This document shows positions 31,930 to 40,730 of a stretch of 64,000 nucleotides of DNA, piece by piece. The stretch comes from UMGS172 sp045592985 (lineage in GTDB: Bacteria; Bacillota; Clostridia; Oscillospirales; Acutalibacteraceae). The notes under the pieces were generated by a model. It searched no databases, was not told the DNA's origin, and saw only the letters and a list, made by a program, of their open reading frames with translations. The position numbers and the translations under genes were made by a program. The stretch spans positions 20,384 to 84,383 of the forward strand of contig JAZNVU010000008.1 of assembly GCA_045592985.1 (NCBI GenBank), in the 5' to 3' direction. Every line of letters starts with the position of its first letter. The first letter of the stretch is position 1.

Positions 31930-32107
31930 AAAAACAACCTCCTTGGTTTTTATAAAACAGTCATTTAACGGTTAACGTTGGCACCTCTGAGTACAAAGTG
32001 TGCGGTTTGAATTTATGATAAAATTTTCTGCATCGACTATAATAACACAGAACGTGCGAAAATGCAAGTTTAGAAAACAAAAACACGCACAATTCGTGCT
32101 AAATGAC

Positions 32108-32137
32108 AAAAGTTGCATAAAAGTTGATGCAACTTTT
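32108..32137. promoter_or_regulatory. 11-bp inverted repeat in the divergent regulatory region
   Basis: AAAAGTTGCAT (32108-32118) and ATGCAACTTTT (32127-32137) are perfectly complementary, spaced by 8 bp, between two divergent regulator genes. It may be an operator or the 3' end of a short RNA. The rest of 31930-32221 is AT-rich and holds the TTCGTGC motif at 32092-32098 with its complement GCACGAA at 32172-32178. Confidence 0.45.
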
Positions 32138-32161
32138 ATTAAAAAATGGGCATAGCGAATA

Positions 32162-32190
32162 TTGAAATATTGCACGAAGTGTGTTAAACT
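32162..32190 (+). promoter_or_regulatory. Promoter of the XRE regulator gene
   Basis: TTGAAA (32162-32167), 17-bp spacer containing GCACGAA, TAAACT (32185-32190). A weak -10. The motif in the spacer could be an autoregulatory operator (inference). Confidence 0.5.
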
Positions 32191-32221
32191 TTAAAAAGTA
32201 CAGTTGTTTAGGAGTTGTATT

Positions 32222-32596
32222 ATGATCGGCATTGGAGAAAAAATCAAAAAACTTCGCTTGGCAAAAAAAATGACGCAATCTCAGTTGGCGACCGAACTCG
32301 GAGTGTCGACCAGCACGGTGGGAATGTATGAGCGCGGCCAAAGAAAGCCCGACAACGAAATGCTTATAAAATTAGGTAGGGTATTTGCCGTATCGGTAGA
32401 TAGCCTTCTCGGTGTACGCGAGTTGTCCAACGAGGCAACCGACATAATTACCGAAATGCGTGACAGGATTCTTAATTGCGACGATATAATGCTTAACGGT
32501 GTTCCGATGAGCATGGAAGATCGCGAAAAATTGCTTGACGCGATAGAAGTGGCAACCAAAGTAATGATAGAAAAGCAACAAAAAAGGGGTTGGTGA
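32222..32596 (+). CDS. XRE/Cro-CI family transcriptional regulator
   Basis: 124 residues. The N-terminal HTH_XRE (about 3-60) reads IGEKIKKLRLAKKMTQSQLA, ELGVSTSTVGMYERGQRKPDN, then LGRVFAVSVDSLLG. A C-terminal helical tail of about 60 residues (EDREKLLDAIEVATKVMIEK) may be for dimerisation. AGGAG precedes the ATG at 32222; an upstream in-frame TTG is not needed. It is divergent from the sigma-4-like pair and directly before rpmH, a position that suggests a small acquired regulatory island. Confidence 0.85.
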   Translation: MIGIGEKIKKLRLAKKMTQSQLATELGVSTSTVGMYERGQRKPDNEMLIKLGRVFAVSVDSLLGVRELSNEATDIITEMRDRILNCDDIMLNGVPMSMEDREKLLDAIEVATKVMIEKQQKRGW

Positions 32597-32668
32597 TTGT
32601 CGCCACCACAATATAGTGTGGTCAACCTATAAAACAAAAAAATTAACAAACCAAACGATAAATTTTTG

Positions 32669-32698
32669 TTGACATTACCCACCCTGTTGCGATATAAT
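32669..32698 (+). promoter_or_regulatory. Promoter of the rpmH operon
   Basis: TTGACA (32669-32674), 18-bp spacer, TATAAT (32693-32698). The roughly 100-base leader contains the hairpin GGCAGC (32740-32745) with GCTGCC (32755-32760). No DnaA boxes are seen in this stretch. Confidence 0.8.
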
Positions 32699-32806
32699 TC
32701 TAAATTGATAGGTTATGTCTAATATTATTGTCTTTTTACGGCAGCATTCCGTAGGCTGCCTGTTCCTGTGGCATAACCAACGCACGGATAAAGGAGGTAA
32801 ACCAAA

Positions 32807-32941
32807 ATGAAAAGAACTTATCAGCCCAAGAAAATCCATCGCATGAAGGAGCATGGATTCCGCAAGAGAATGTCTACTGCTAACGGCCGCAAGGTGCTTG
32901 CACGTCGCAGAGCAAAGGGCAGAAAGAGCCTCACTTATTAA
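32807..32941 (+). CDS. rpmH: Ribosomal protein bL34
   Basis: 44 residues, MKRTYQPKKIHRMKEHGF onward, ending GRKSLTY, the full conserved protein. AAAGGAGG precedes it. It opens the conserved rpmH-rnpA-yidD-yidC-jag cluster. In most Firmicutes this cluster lies beside dnaA at the origin; here an XRE regulator lies upstream instead. Confidence 0.98.
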   Translation: MKRTYQPKKIHRMKEHGFRKRMSTANGRKVLARRRAKGRKSLTY

Positions 32942-33040
32942 TGAAAGGTCACTTTTGTGACCTTTCTTAATATTGTGGCAAAAACGGCTTCGCTTTTCTT
33001 CGACAAAGATAAAGACTTTTTTTCGAAACGGAGGACAGTT

Positions 33041-33388
33041 ATGGAATCCTTGAAACTCAATATGAATAAGGATTTCAGGCGTCTTTACGGCAGGGGTCAC
33101 TCTCAGGCGCACCCATTGCTCGTAACCTACGTCATGCGCACCAAACGAAAAGTAGTGCGCTATGGTATTACTGTCTCTAAGAAGATAGGGTGTGCGGTCG
33201 AGCGAAACCGCGCAAGACGTGTTATAGAAGCCGCCATGCATGAATGCATGAAGGAAATTGATTGTGACGGGGTGGATATTGTATTCGTAGCACGCACGAA
33301 GACACCCGCCTGTAAAAGCGGCGACGTAGCCGCGGTGATGCGTAAGCATCTGTTAGCGGAACGATTAATTCCGCAAAGTGACAAATGA
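33041..33388 (+). CDS. rnpA: Ribonuclease P protein component
   Basis: 115 residues from the ATG at 33041 (CGGAGGACAG upstream); an open frame extends to 32957 without a good site. The RNR signature is clear: GITVSKKIGCAVERNRARRV. It binds the RNase P RNA and assists 5' maturation of tRNAs. The stop overlaps the yidD start (ATGA). Confidence 0.97.
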   Translation: MESLKLNMNKDFRRLYGRGHSQAHPLLVTYVMRTKRKVVRYGITVSKKIGCAVERNRARRVIEAAMHECMKEIDCDGVDIVFVARTKTPACKSGDVAAVMRKHLLAERLIPQSDK

Positions 33389-33675
33389 GATACTTGTTTG
33401 TTTATCTGGTAAAATTCTATCAAAAATTCATCTCACCGCACAAGACGCCCTGCTGCCGTTTTACACCCAGTTGTTCGGCTTATTCAGTCGAGGCCTTCTT
33501 AAGGCACGGTACTTTGCGGGGACTCGGTCTTACGGTTTGGCGTATTCTGAGATGTAATCCCGCATGTAAGGGCGGGTACGACCCCGTTCCACCAAAAAAG
33601 GAACGTAAAAGGAAAAGGGTCGATGTTATAAAAGATATACTATTTTTATCCGACAAAGCAAATGGTCGGAGGTAA
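33385..33675 (+). CDS. yidD: Membrane protein insertion efficiency factor YidD
   Basis: 96 residues. Conserved core: LVKFYQKFISPHKTPCCRF, PSCSAYSVEAFLRHG, WRILRCNPACKGGYDPVP, with the family's Cys pairs and amphipathic N-terminus. It has a slightly long basic C-terminal tail (KKERKRKRVDV). It overlaps rnpA and is 11 bp from yidC. Confidence 0.96.
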   Translation: MRYLFVYLVKFYQKFISPHKTPCCRFTPSCSAYSVEAFLRHGTLRGLGLTVWRILRCNPACKGGYDPVPPKKERKRKRVDVIKDILFLSDKANGRR

Positions 33676-33686
33676 GGATATTTATT

Positions 33687-34814
33687 ATGAGTTATATAAG
33701 TAACGCCATGGGTTGGCTTCTTGCACAGTTGAGTACTCTGCTGGGTGATAATTTTGCAGCATCCGTTTTTGTGTTTACACTCATTGTAAACCTTTTGATG
33801 TTGCCTTTGACTATCAAAACACAGAAATCAACCGCCAAGCAGGCAAAACTCAAACCCAAACTTGATGCGTTGAAGAAAAAGTACGGCAACGACAAGCAAA
33901 AATACAGTCAGGCAATGAGCGAACTCTATTCAAAAGAGGGAGTTTCCATGTCGGGCGGCTGCTTGCCCATGATAGTGCGACTTTTTGTTATGCTTGGCGT
34001 TTACTGGGCTGTTATAAGTCCTTTAACCTACGTTCAGCGTATTGATACCGCTGCTATTGAAAATGCCAAAATTCAGACCCAGTTTGTAAAAACGGTTGAG
34101 GCTGACAGCATTTCGTGGGACGAAGAACTTCTTGCCGAAAGAATGGCTGATAGTGAAGTAATTGACCGTGCGGCACTCTATAACTCGGAAGACCTTGAAT
34201 TCTATGCAAAACTCAGCATCGTTGAGGACGGTTGGTATTCGGACGATGAGGAGATAGTTAAAGCAGTTAAGGCTAACGCGATAACTCAGGAAATCGACCT
34301 TGTTTCATATCTTACAGGTAAAGATGCAAACGGCCACTATATGACCATCAAGGATGAGTATACATCCAATGGCGGCAGCATCGACGACCTGGATAAGATT
34401 AATTTCATGTTTCTTGGAATAGACCTTACCGACACACCTAATTTCTCGTGGAATTTTTCTAATTTCGAGGTTATTTGGTTGATCCCGCTTTCCTCGTTTG
34501 CTGTTGCAATGATTACCAGCGTTATTTCCATGAGAATGCAGAAAAAAGCCAATCCTGATGCGCCCAGCATGGCATTTATGATGCTCATGATGCCGCTTTT
34601 CTCACTTTATATCGCATTTAAGGTTCCCGGTGCAGTAGGTTTCTACTGGACTTGCTCCAACCTTGTTGCAAGCGGATTGCAGTATATAACCCAGGCTATA
34701 TACGGTCCGAACGTTATGCTTGCAAGAGAACAGTCGGCAAATATTATCAAACGCGCAAAGGTTGAACAGGCTAAGATTTCGGCTGTATCAGATGGCGAAA
34801 CCAACAACGATTAA
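33687..34814 (+). CDS. yidC: YidC/Oxa1/SpoIIIJ-type membrane protein insertase
   Basis: 375 residues. Core helices include FTLIVNLLMLPLTIKTQKS with the hydrophilic-groove Lys/Thr segment, then KKKYGNDKQKYSQAMSELY cytosolic hairpin and SGGCLPMIVRLFVMLGVYWA. A longer-than-usual extracytoplasmic insert (about 115-245) separates the first two core helices from the last ones (SFAVAMITSVISMRMQKK, FSLYIAFKVPGAVGFYW). No lipobox is apparent at the N-terminus, so the start looks like the short Clostridial form. Confidence 0.95.
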   Translation: MSYISNAMGWLLAQLSTLLGDNFAASVFVFTLIVNLLMLPLTIKTQKSTAKQAKLKPKLDALKKKYGNDKQKYSQAMSELYSKEGVSMSGGCLPMIVRLFVMLGVYWAVISPLTYVQRIDTAAIENAKIQTQFVKTVEADSISWDEELLAERMADSEVIDRAALYNSEDLEFYAKLSIVEDGWYSDDEEIVKAVKANAITQEIDLVSYLTGKDANGHYMTIKDEYTSNGGSIDDLDKINFMFLGIDLTDTPNFSWNFSNFEVIWLIPLSSFAVAMITSVISMRMQKKANPDAPSMAFMMLMMPLFSLYIAFKVPGAVGFYWTCSNLVASGLQYITQAIYGPNVMLAREQSANIIKRAKVEQAKISAVSDGETNND

Positions 34815-34848
34815 TGACGAAAAACAATCCTATAAGGAGGATTAAAAG

Positions 34849-35799
34849 TTGATTATTAAGGAAGCAATAGGCGTTGGCAGCACTATTGAAGCTGCAAGAG
34901 AAGACGCTCTTAATAAACTTGGTGCAAAACTTGAAGACGAAGTTCAATACGAGACTTTGGCACTTGCCAAAAAGAAGGTTTTAGGTATTTTTGGCGGAAG
35001 CGACGCTAAGGTGCGTGCTTTCATCGAAGGCCCCGACGAGCCCCAAAAGAAAAAGAAACCTGCACAAAATAAAAACGATAAAAAGAACACCAAAAAAGAG
35101 TTAGTTAAAGTAAAAGAAGAAGCAAAAGAAGTCAAACCCGCAGAGGAAAAGCAGCCAGAAGGTATTCCTGCCGAGCAGGTTGACCCCAATTCTCCTGCTG
35201 GTAAGGCGTTTAAATATCTTTCGGATGTTCTCCAAAAACTCGGTTGTGAAACCGCCGGCGCTGTTATTTCTGAGGTTGAGGGCGGTTCTAAAATAACACT
35301 CGAAGGCAGTGATAAATTGGGTGTTATCATCGGTCGCCGCGGCGAGACTTTGGATGCATTGCAGTACTTGGCATCGCTTGTAGCCAACGAAAGAGGTTCG
35401 GGCTATTACAGAATAGTTATTGATATCGGCAACTATCGCGAAAAACGCGAAAGCACTCTCGAGGCACTTGCAAAAAGAACTGCCGCACAGGTTTTGCGTA
35501 ACGACCGCAGCCGTTCTTTGGAACCTATGAATCCTTACGAGCGCAGAATTATTCACACCACCGTTCAGGGTATTGAGGGTGTAACCTCTACCTCTATCGG
35601 CGACGGTTCTAACCGCCGCGTTGTCATTAGCCCCGAGGGCAAGCCGTTCCGCCCCTCTAACGGACGTGGAAACGGACGAAACGGTGGCAGAAGTAACCGT
35701 GGTCAGGGCAGACAGTCTGCACCTAAGACAACTGCACCTGCAGAGACTTCTAAGCCGAAGGAGACCGACGGCACAAAACTTTACGGAAAACTTGGATAA
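34849..35799 (+). CDS. khpB: KhpB/Jag (EloR) RNA-binding protein
   Basis: 316 residues, TTG start behind AAGGAGG. The Jag-N domain (about 1-55) carries KKVLGIFGGSDAKVRAF. A Lys/Glu-rich linker (about 60-115) follows. The KH domain has IIGRRGETLDALQYLASL, and the R3H domain has RNDRSRSLEPMNPYERRIIHTTVQ. The Gly/Arg/Asn-rich tail (GRGNGRNGGRSNRGQGR) is probably another RNA-binding extension. In relatives it works with KhpA on mRNAs linked to cell elongation and division. It ends the rpmH cluster. Confidence 0.95.
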   Translation: MIIKEAIGVGSTIEAAREDALNKLGAKLEDEVQYETLALAKKKVLGIFGGSDAKVRAFIEGPDEPQKKKKPAQNKNDKKNTKKELVKVKEEAKEVKPAEEKQPEGIPAEQVDPNSPAGKAFKYLSDVLQKLGCETAGAVISEVEGGSKITLEGSDKLGVIIGRRGETLDALQYLASLVANERGSGYYRIVIDIGNYREKRESTLEALAKRTAAQVLRNDRSRSLEPMNPYERRIIHTTVQGIEGVTSTSIGDGSNRRVVISPEGKPFRPSNGRGNGRNGGRSNRGQGRQSAPKTTAPAETSKPKETDGTKLYGKLG

Positions 35800-35811
35800 C
35801 AGTTAATTCGG

Positions 35812-35857
35812 GGATATGGCGACTTTGTTTAGGGGTTGCCATATCCGTTTTGTCTTT
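35812..35857 (+). terminator. Terminator of the rpmH-jag operon
   Basis: GGATATGGC (35812-35820) pairs with GCCATATCC (35838-35846), then GTTTTGTCTTTTT. Confidence 0.75.
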
Positions 35858-35888
35858 TTAGGAATCTGATTGAATTTGAGGTGCTTTT

Positions 35889-36080
35889 ATGGACGTTTCG
35901 GTTGGTGATAAAATCATCATGAAAAAACCGCATCCTTGCGGTGGCAACACCTTTTCGGTTTTGCGTGTCGGTATGGATTTTAAAATAAAATGCGATACCT
36001 GTGCACGGGAAGTCATGGCACCCAGAAAGACAGTAGAAAAAAGCATAAAAAAACTTATAAAGGAACAGACAGATGTTTGA
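35889..36080 (+). CDS. DUF951 small nucleic-acid-binding-like protein
   Basis: 63 residues: VGDKIIMKKPHPCGGNTFSV, then DFKIKCDTCAREVMAPRKTVEK. This is the YyzM/DUF951 family, with a CxxC and HPCG typical of it. The function is unknown. Its 3' end overlaps the prfA start by eight bases, an operonic arrangement. Confidence 0.88.
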   Translation: MDVSVGDKIIMKKPHPCGGNTFSVLRVGMDFKIKCDTCAREVMAPRKTVEKSIKKLIKEQTDV

Positions 36081-37149
36081 TAAATTAGATGCGGTCGAAA
36101 GCCGTTTTGAGGAAATCGGTCTTAAAATGACCGACCCTACCGTAATTGCCGATACTGTTCAACTTACTGAACTCATGAAAGAGCATCGAAAGTTAGAACC
36201 GATTGTCGAAAAGTACCGCGAATATAAAACCGCCAAAAACGACATGAACGGTGCTGCTGAGATGCTTGAAGCAGGTGGACTTGACAAGGAAATGAAAGAA
36301 CTCGCCGAACTAGAGTATGAGGAAAATAAGGAAAAGTTGGCATTTCTTTCGGACGAACTTAAAATTTTGCTTTTGCCCCGTGACCCCAACGATGACCGTA
36401 ACGTTATTGTTGAAATTCGCGGCGGTGCAGGCGGTGAGGAATCGGCTCTTTTTGCTGCAAGCCTTAAAAGAATGTACACCATGTATGCCGAAGCGAGACG
36501 CTGGAAGGTTGAACCCTTGGGCGCTAACGAGACCGAACTTGGCGGTTATAAGGAAGTTAGTTTCATGATTGAGGGCGACGGCGCGTATTCAAGGCTTAAA
36601 TACGAAAGCGGTGTGCACCGTGTTCAGCGCGTACCCGAGACAGAAACTCAAGGCAGAATTCATACTTCTACGGCTACCGTTGCCGTTTTGCCCGAGGCAG
36701 AAGAGGTTGAGTTTGAAATAAACCCTGCCGATTTGCAGATTGATACCTACCGCGCAGGTGGTGCAGGCGGTCAGCACGTTAACAAGACCGAATCGGCTAT
36801 TCGTATAACCCATTTGCCCACCGGTACGATTGTTGAATGTCAGGACGAGCGCAGCCAATATAAAAACAAGGATAAAGCCATGAAGGTTTTGCGTTCGCGT
36901 CTTTACGAGCGCATGGTTGCCGAACAAAACGAGGCTATTGCAAGCGACCGTCGTGCACAGGTTGGTACAGGCGACCGCAGTGAGAGAATCAGAACCTACA
37001 ACTTCCCCCAGGGAAGAGTGACCGACCATAGAATCGGTCTTACACTTTATAAAATCGATACTATTATGAACGGCGATTTAGACGAACTGATTGACCCGAT
37101 TATCACTCACTACCGCGCCGAAATGCTTAAAGCACAAGCAGAGGAGTAA
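36073..37149 (+). CDS. prfA: Peptide chain release factor 1
   Basis: 358 residues, normal for RF1. The catalytic GGQ is in YRAGGAGGQHVNKTESAIR; the preceding RVPETETQGRIHTSTATV is also typical, and the tail DHRIGLTLYKID is conserved. It releases peptides at UAA and UAG. In many Firmicutes prmC, which methylates the GGQ Gln, is adjacent; here prmC is about 11 kb away at 47.5 kb. Confidence 0.97.
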   Translation: MFDKLDAVESRFEEIGLKMTDPTVIADTVQLTELMKEHRKLEPIVEKYREYKTAKNDMNGAAEMLEAGGLDKEMKELAELEYEENKEKLAFLSDELKILLLPRDPNDDRNVIVEIRGGAGGEESALFAASLKRMYTMYAEARRWKVEPLGANETELGGYKEVSFMIEGDGAYSRLKYESGVHRVQRVPETETQGRIHTSTATVAVLPEAEEVEFEINPADLQIDTYRAGGAGGQHVNKTESAIRITHLPTGTIVECQDERSQYKNKDKAMKVLRSRLYERMVAEQNEAIASDRRAQVGTGDRSERIRTYNFPQGRVTDHRIGLTLYKIDTIMNGDLDELIDPIITHYRAEMLKAQAEE

Positions 37150-37157
37150 ATTTTTAA

Positions 37158-38189
37158 ATGCAAACAGCAAGACTTAACGTTTTCGATGTAAAAAAGGATA
37201 GCCAAGCGGTTAAAACTGCCTGCGAAATTTTAAAGCAGGGCGGGCTTGTTGCTATTCCTACCGAAACGGTATACGGTCTTGCTGCCAATGCTTTTGATGA
37301 AGATGCCGTTGCTAATATTTTTAAAGCCAAAGGAAGACCTCAGGATAACCCGCTTATAGTTCACGTGTCGGACTATGAAATGTTGCGACAAGTGGCAAAA
37401 GAGTTGCCCGAAAAGGCAATGGAATTAGGTGAAAAATTTTGGCCGGGTCCTTTAACCATGGTTTTACCGCGTGGCGAAAAGGTGCCTGCATCGGTCAGCG
37501 CAGGGCTTAATACCGTTGCTGTCCGTATGCCTTCAAACGAGGTTGCAAGAGAAATAATTGCCAAAAGCGGTCTGCCGCTTGCGGCACCGTCGGCAAATCT
37601 TTCGGGTTCGCCCAGTCCCACTACGGCGGAGCACGTGCTTTTTGACCTTGACGGTAAAATCGATGCCGTTGTAGTATCTCAAAGGGCTGATGTCGGTGTC
37701 GAATCGACCGTTGTAACACTTTGCACCAATCCGCCCAGGCTTTTAAGACCGGGTGGCGTAACGGTTGAACAGTTGAGAGAAATTTTACCCGATATCGTGG
37801 TTGATAAAGCCGTATTGGCAGAGCCTGAAAAAGGCAAACCCGTAGCATCTCCGGGCATGAAATATAAGCACTATTCACCTAAAGCAAAGGTTGTTATGCT
37901 GGACGGTGATATTGATAAATTTGCAGATTATGTAAACCAAAAAGCAGGAGACGGTGTGTTTGCCCTTGTGTATGAAGGGGAGGAATCGCTGTTCTCGGTA
38001 CCCACTTTAAGTTTTGGTAAAAAAGATGATTTTTCGGAGCAGGCAGCGGTGCTTTTTGATGCTTTGCGTGAACTTGACCGTCGCGGTTGCAGGGTGTGTT
38101 ATGCCCGTGTGCCTCAAAAAATGGGTGTTGGTCTTGCAGTTTATAATCGTCTTATTCGTGCGGCGGCTTTCGAGGTGATTGAGTTATGA
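37158..38189 (+). CDS. tsaC: Threonylcarbamoyl-AMP synthase, Sua5 type
   Basis: 343 residues. The YrdC-like domain (about 15-200) shows AIPTETVYGLAANAF, KAKGRPQDNPLIVH and APSANLSGSPSPT. The C-terminal Sua5 domain (about 225-340) follows SPGMKYKHYSPKAKV. It makes the threonylcarbamoyl-AMP used for t6A37 in tRNAs reading ANN codons. It follows prfA at eight bases, and its stop overlaps coaE (ATGA). Confidence 0.95.
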   Translation: MQTARLNVFDVKKDSQAVKTACEILKQGGLVAIPTETVYGLAANAFDEDAVANIFKAKGRPQDNPLIVHVSDYEMLRQVAKELPEKAMELGEKFWPGPLTMVLPRGEKVPASVSAGLNTVAVRMPSNEVAREIIAKSGLPLAAPSANLSGSPSPTTAEHVLFDLDGKIDAVVVSQRADVGVESTVVTLCTNPPRLLRPGGVTVEQLREILPDIVVDKAVLAEPEKGKPVASPGMKYKHYSPKAKVVMLDGDIDKFADYVNQKAGDGVFALVYEGEESLFSVPTLSFGKKDDFSEQAAVLFDALRELDRRGCRVCYARVPQKMGVGLAVYNRLIRAAAFEVIEL

Positions 38190-38782
38190 CAGTAATAGGT
38201 CTTACGGGCCCTACGGGAAGTGGAAAATCTACCGTTGCTCAAATTTTCTGTGAAAATGGGTTTGAGGTTATAGATTGCGATAAAGAGGCAAGAAATGCCA
38301 CCGAAAAGGGAAGTGCGGGCTTAAAAGCATTGACCCAAGTTTTCGGTAATGAAATTTTGCTTGCCGACGGCACGCTTGACCGCAAAAAATTGGCAGAAAT
38401 TGCCTTTAAGACACCCGAGAAAACAGAAATTTTAAACAAAACGTTATTGCCGTTTATTTTGGAAATAATAAAACAAAGAATATCGTCTTTTAACGAAAAC
38501 GGTGTCGATAAAGTTTTGCTCGATGCACCCACACTTTATGAAAGTGGTGCCGACGTGCTGTGCGACGGTGTTATTGCCGTATTGTGTGATGAAAAAACAC
38601 GAAAAGAACGTATAATTGTCCGAGACAATCTTACTGAGAAACAGGCAGATGTTCGTCTTAACGCCTCTAAGCCGGACAATTTCTACACATCAAAAACAAA
38701 GCATATCATTTACAATAACCAAGGTGTGGAGGAATTTAAAAAGGCAATTTCGACATTACTTGAGGATATTTTGACGATATGA
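38186..38782 (+). CDS. coaE: Dephospho-CoA kinase
   Basis: 198 residues. P-loop GLTGPTGSGKSTV at the N-terminus, then DCDKEARN and the LID-like RIIVRDNLTEKQADVRL. It performs the last step of CoA synthesis. It overlaps both neighbours by four bases, so the sua5-coaE-transglycosylase genes are tightly coupled. Confidence 0.95.
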   Translation: MTVIGLTGPTGSGKSTVAQIFCENGFEVIDCDKEARNATEKGSAGLKALTQVFGNEILLADGTLDRKKLAEIAFKTPEKTEILNKTLLPFILEIIKQRISSFNENGVDKVLLDAPTLYESGADVLCDGVIAVLCDEKTRKERIIVRDNLTEKQADVRLNASKPDNFYTSKTKHIIYNNQGVEEFKKAISTLLEDILTI

Positions 38783-39318
38783 AATTTTTAAAACTGCTTT
38801 TTCGCACAGCCATAGCATTGGCTATTGTAGTTGTGTGTTTGTACGGGTATAACCGGGTGATGCTGCATTTATACCCGAAAGACTATTCCGAATACGTTGA
38901 AAAATATAGCCGAGAATACGGAATTGATTCTGATTTGGTTTACGCGGTCATAAAGTGTGAAAGTAATTTTGACCCTAAATCACATTCCGAAGCAGGTGCC
39001 GTCGGGCTCATGCAATTGACCGAGGCAACTTTTTTGGATATCGGCAAAATGCTTAACGAAAAAACCGATTTCAAGACGCACGCGGTCGACCCAGAGGTTA
39101 ACATTAAATACGGCACAAGGTATTTAAAGTATCTTTATGGGTTGTTTGACGGCGACCAAACTGCTGTTATAGCCGCCTACAATGCGGGGCTTGGTCGTGT
39201 CGGCACTTGGAAAGGCGACGACGTGTTGCAGGTGTCTGAAATAGAGTTTAGTGAAACCAAAGAGTATGTAAATAAAGTTCAAAAGGCTCAAAAATACTAT
39301 AAAGAGTTGTATAATTGA
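38779..39318 (+). CDS. Membrane-anchored lytic transglycosylase (SLT family)
   Basis: 179 residues. An N-terminal membrane anchor (LLFRTAIALAIVVVCLYGY) precedes the SLT domain. The catalytic Glu is in YAVIKCESNFDPKSHSEAGA, followed by VGLMQLTEAT and AAYNAGLGRVGTW. It cleaves peptidoglycan glycan strands outside the membrane. It is coupled to coaE by ATGA. Confidence 0.94.
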   Translation: MKFLKLLFRTAIALAIVVVCLYGYNRVMLHLYPKDYSEYVEKYSREYGIDSDLVYAVIKCESNFDPKSHSEAGAVGLMQLTEATFLDIGKMLNEKTDFKTHAVDPEVNIKYGTRYLKYLYGLFDGDQTAVIAAYNAGLGRVGTWKGDDVLQVSEIEFSETKEYVNKVQKAQKYYKELYN

Positions 39319-39332
39319 AAGGAGAAGTCTTT

Positions 39333-40724
39333 ATGTCTTGCTCAAAAGAACTCAAAGAAAAATTGTTTCATCAACCCAAAAACGGTCTTTTGTCGGAAAA
39401 ATATGACGAAACCGCCGTTGAAAACTTTTGCAAAGGTTATGCCGAGTTTTTAGGTGCCGCTAAGACCGAGCGCTTAAGCGTTAAAAAGGCGGTAGAAATG
39501 GCTGAAAAAGCGGGTTTTGTACCTTTTGACCCCAACAAAAAGTATGTTGCAGGTGATAAAGTATACGTCAACAACCGCAAAAAATCCTTGGCACTTGCCG
39601 TAATTGGCACCGAGCCGGTTGAAAACGGTGTGAGAATTGCCGCCGCACATATCGATTCTCCGCGACTTGACTTAAAACCCAATCCTTTGTATGAGGATAA
39701 CGAACTTGCCCTTTTCAAAACCCATTATTACGGCGGTATCAAAAAGTATCAGTGGACCACCGTGCCGCTTGCTCTTCACGGTGTTATTGTAAAAAAAGAC
39801 GGTACATCGGTTGAGGTATCTCTTGGTGAAAACGAAGACGAGCCATGCTTTGTTGTGACCGACCTTCTTCCGCATCTTGCACAGGACCAATATAAGCGTC
39901 CCGTCAGTGAACTTATAAGAGGTGAAGAACTCAATATTTTGGTCGGCAGCCGTCCTTTTAAAGATGATGAGGGCAGCGAACTTGTAAAACTAAACATCTT
40001 AAAACTTCTTAACGAAAAATACGGAATTTGCGAGGTAGATTTCTTGTCGGCTGAATTGGAGTGTGTTCCTGCAGGTAAACCTCGTGATGTCGGTTTCGAC
40101 CGTTCGCTTTTAGGCTCCTACGGTCACGATGACCGTGTTTGCGCCTATCCTTGCCTTGTTGCGGCATTGGAGAGTAAAACTCCCAAGCACACCGTTGTTT
40201 CAATTCTTGCCGATAAGGAAGAAACCGGTTCTGACGGCAACACCGGTATGAACTCGGCGTTTTTGAAGCATTTTATCGGTTACCTTGCCGAAATGCAGGG
40301 CGGACGTGTTTCGTTGGCACTCGAAAACTCAAAATGTCTTTCTGCCGATGTTAACGCGGCTTTTGACCCAACATTCCCCGATGTTATGGAAAGACGCAAT
40401 GCCGCAAAGGTAAACTACGGCGCGGTTATTACCAAATACACAGGTTCGCGCGGTAAAGGTGGCACTTCGGATGCTTCGGCTGAGTTTGTCGGTTGGATAA
40501 GAAAGATTCTCAACGATGCAGGTGTTGTCTGGCAGACGGGTGAACTTGGTAAGGTTGACCTTGGCGGCGGCGGTACCGTTGCAATGTATATTGCCAATCT
40601 GGGTGTAGACGTTGTAGACCTCGGCGTGCCGGTACTTTCCATGCACGCACCGTTTGAAGTGGTCTCCAAATTCGACGTTTATATGACCTATCTCGCAGTA
40701 AAAGCCCTGTTTGAGGCTGAATAA
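39333..40724 (+). CDS. M18-family aspartyl aminopeptidase
   Basis: 463 residues from the ATG at 39333 (AAAGGAGAAG upstream); the TTG at 39315 is in frame but lies at the previous stop. Metal-binding blocks are visible: AAHIDSPRLDLKPNP, SYGHDDRVCAYP, ILADKEETGSDGNTGM and the C-terminal VLSMHAPFEV. This family removes N-terminal acidic or neutral residues using two zinc ions, and usually forms large cytoplasmic oligomers. Its own terminator follows. Confidence 0.95.
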   Translation: MSCSKELKEKLFHQPKNGLLSEKYDETAVENFCKGYAEFLGAAKTERLSVKKAVEMAEKAGFVPFDPNKKYVAGDKVYVNNRKKSLALAVIGTEPVENGVRIAAAHIDSPRLDLKPNPLYEDNELALFKTHYYGGIKKYQWTTVPLALHGVIVKKDGTSVEVSLGENEDEPCFVVTDLLPHLAQDQYKRPVSELIRGEELNILVGSRPFKDDEGSELVKLNILKLLNEKYGICEVDFLSAELECVPAGKPRDVGFDRSLLGSYGHDDRVCAYPCLVAALESKTPKHTVVSILADKEETGSDGNTGMNSAFLKHFIGYLAEMQGGRVSLALENSKCLSADVNAAFDPTFPDVMERRNAAKVNYGAVITKYTGSRGKGGTSDASAEFVGWIRKILNDAGVVWQTGELGKVDLGGGGTVAMYIANLGVDVVDLGVPVLSMHAPFEVVSKFDVYMTYLAVKALFEAE

Positions 40725-40730
40725 AACAAG

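Noticed and set aside
32604..32621. Palindrome resembling an NrdR box after the XRE gene
   Set aside because: The ACCACA...TGTGGT dyad has the wrong spacing for the NrdR consensus, is single, and lies by unrelated genes.
32597..32806. Origin of replication upstream of rpmH
   Set aside because: No TTATCCACA-type DnaA boxes or dnaA gene; only a promoter and a small hairpin.
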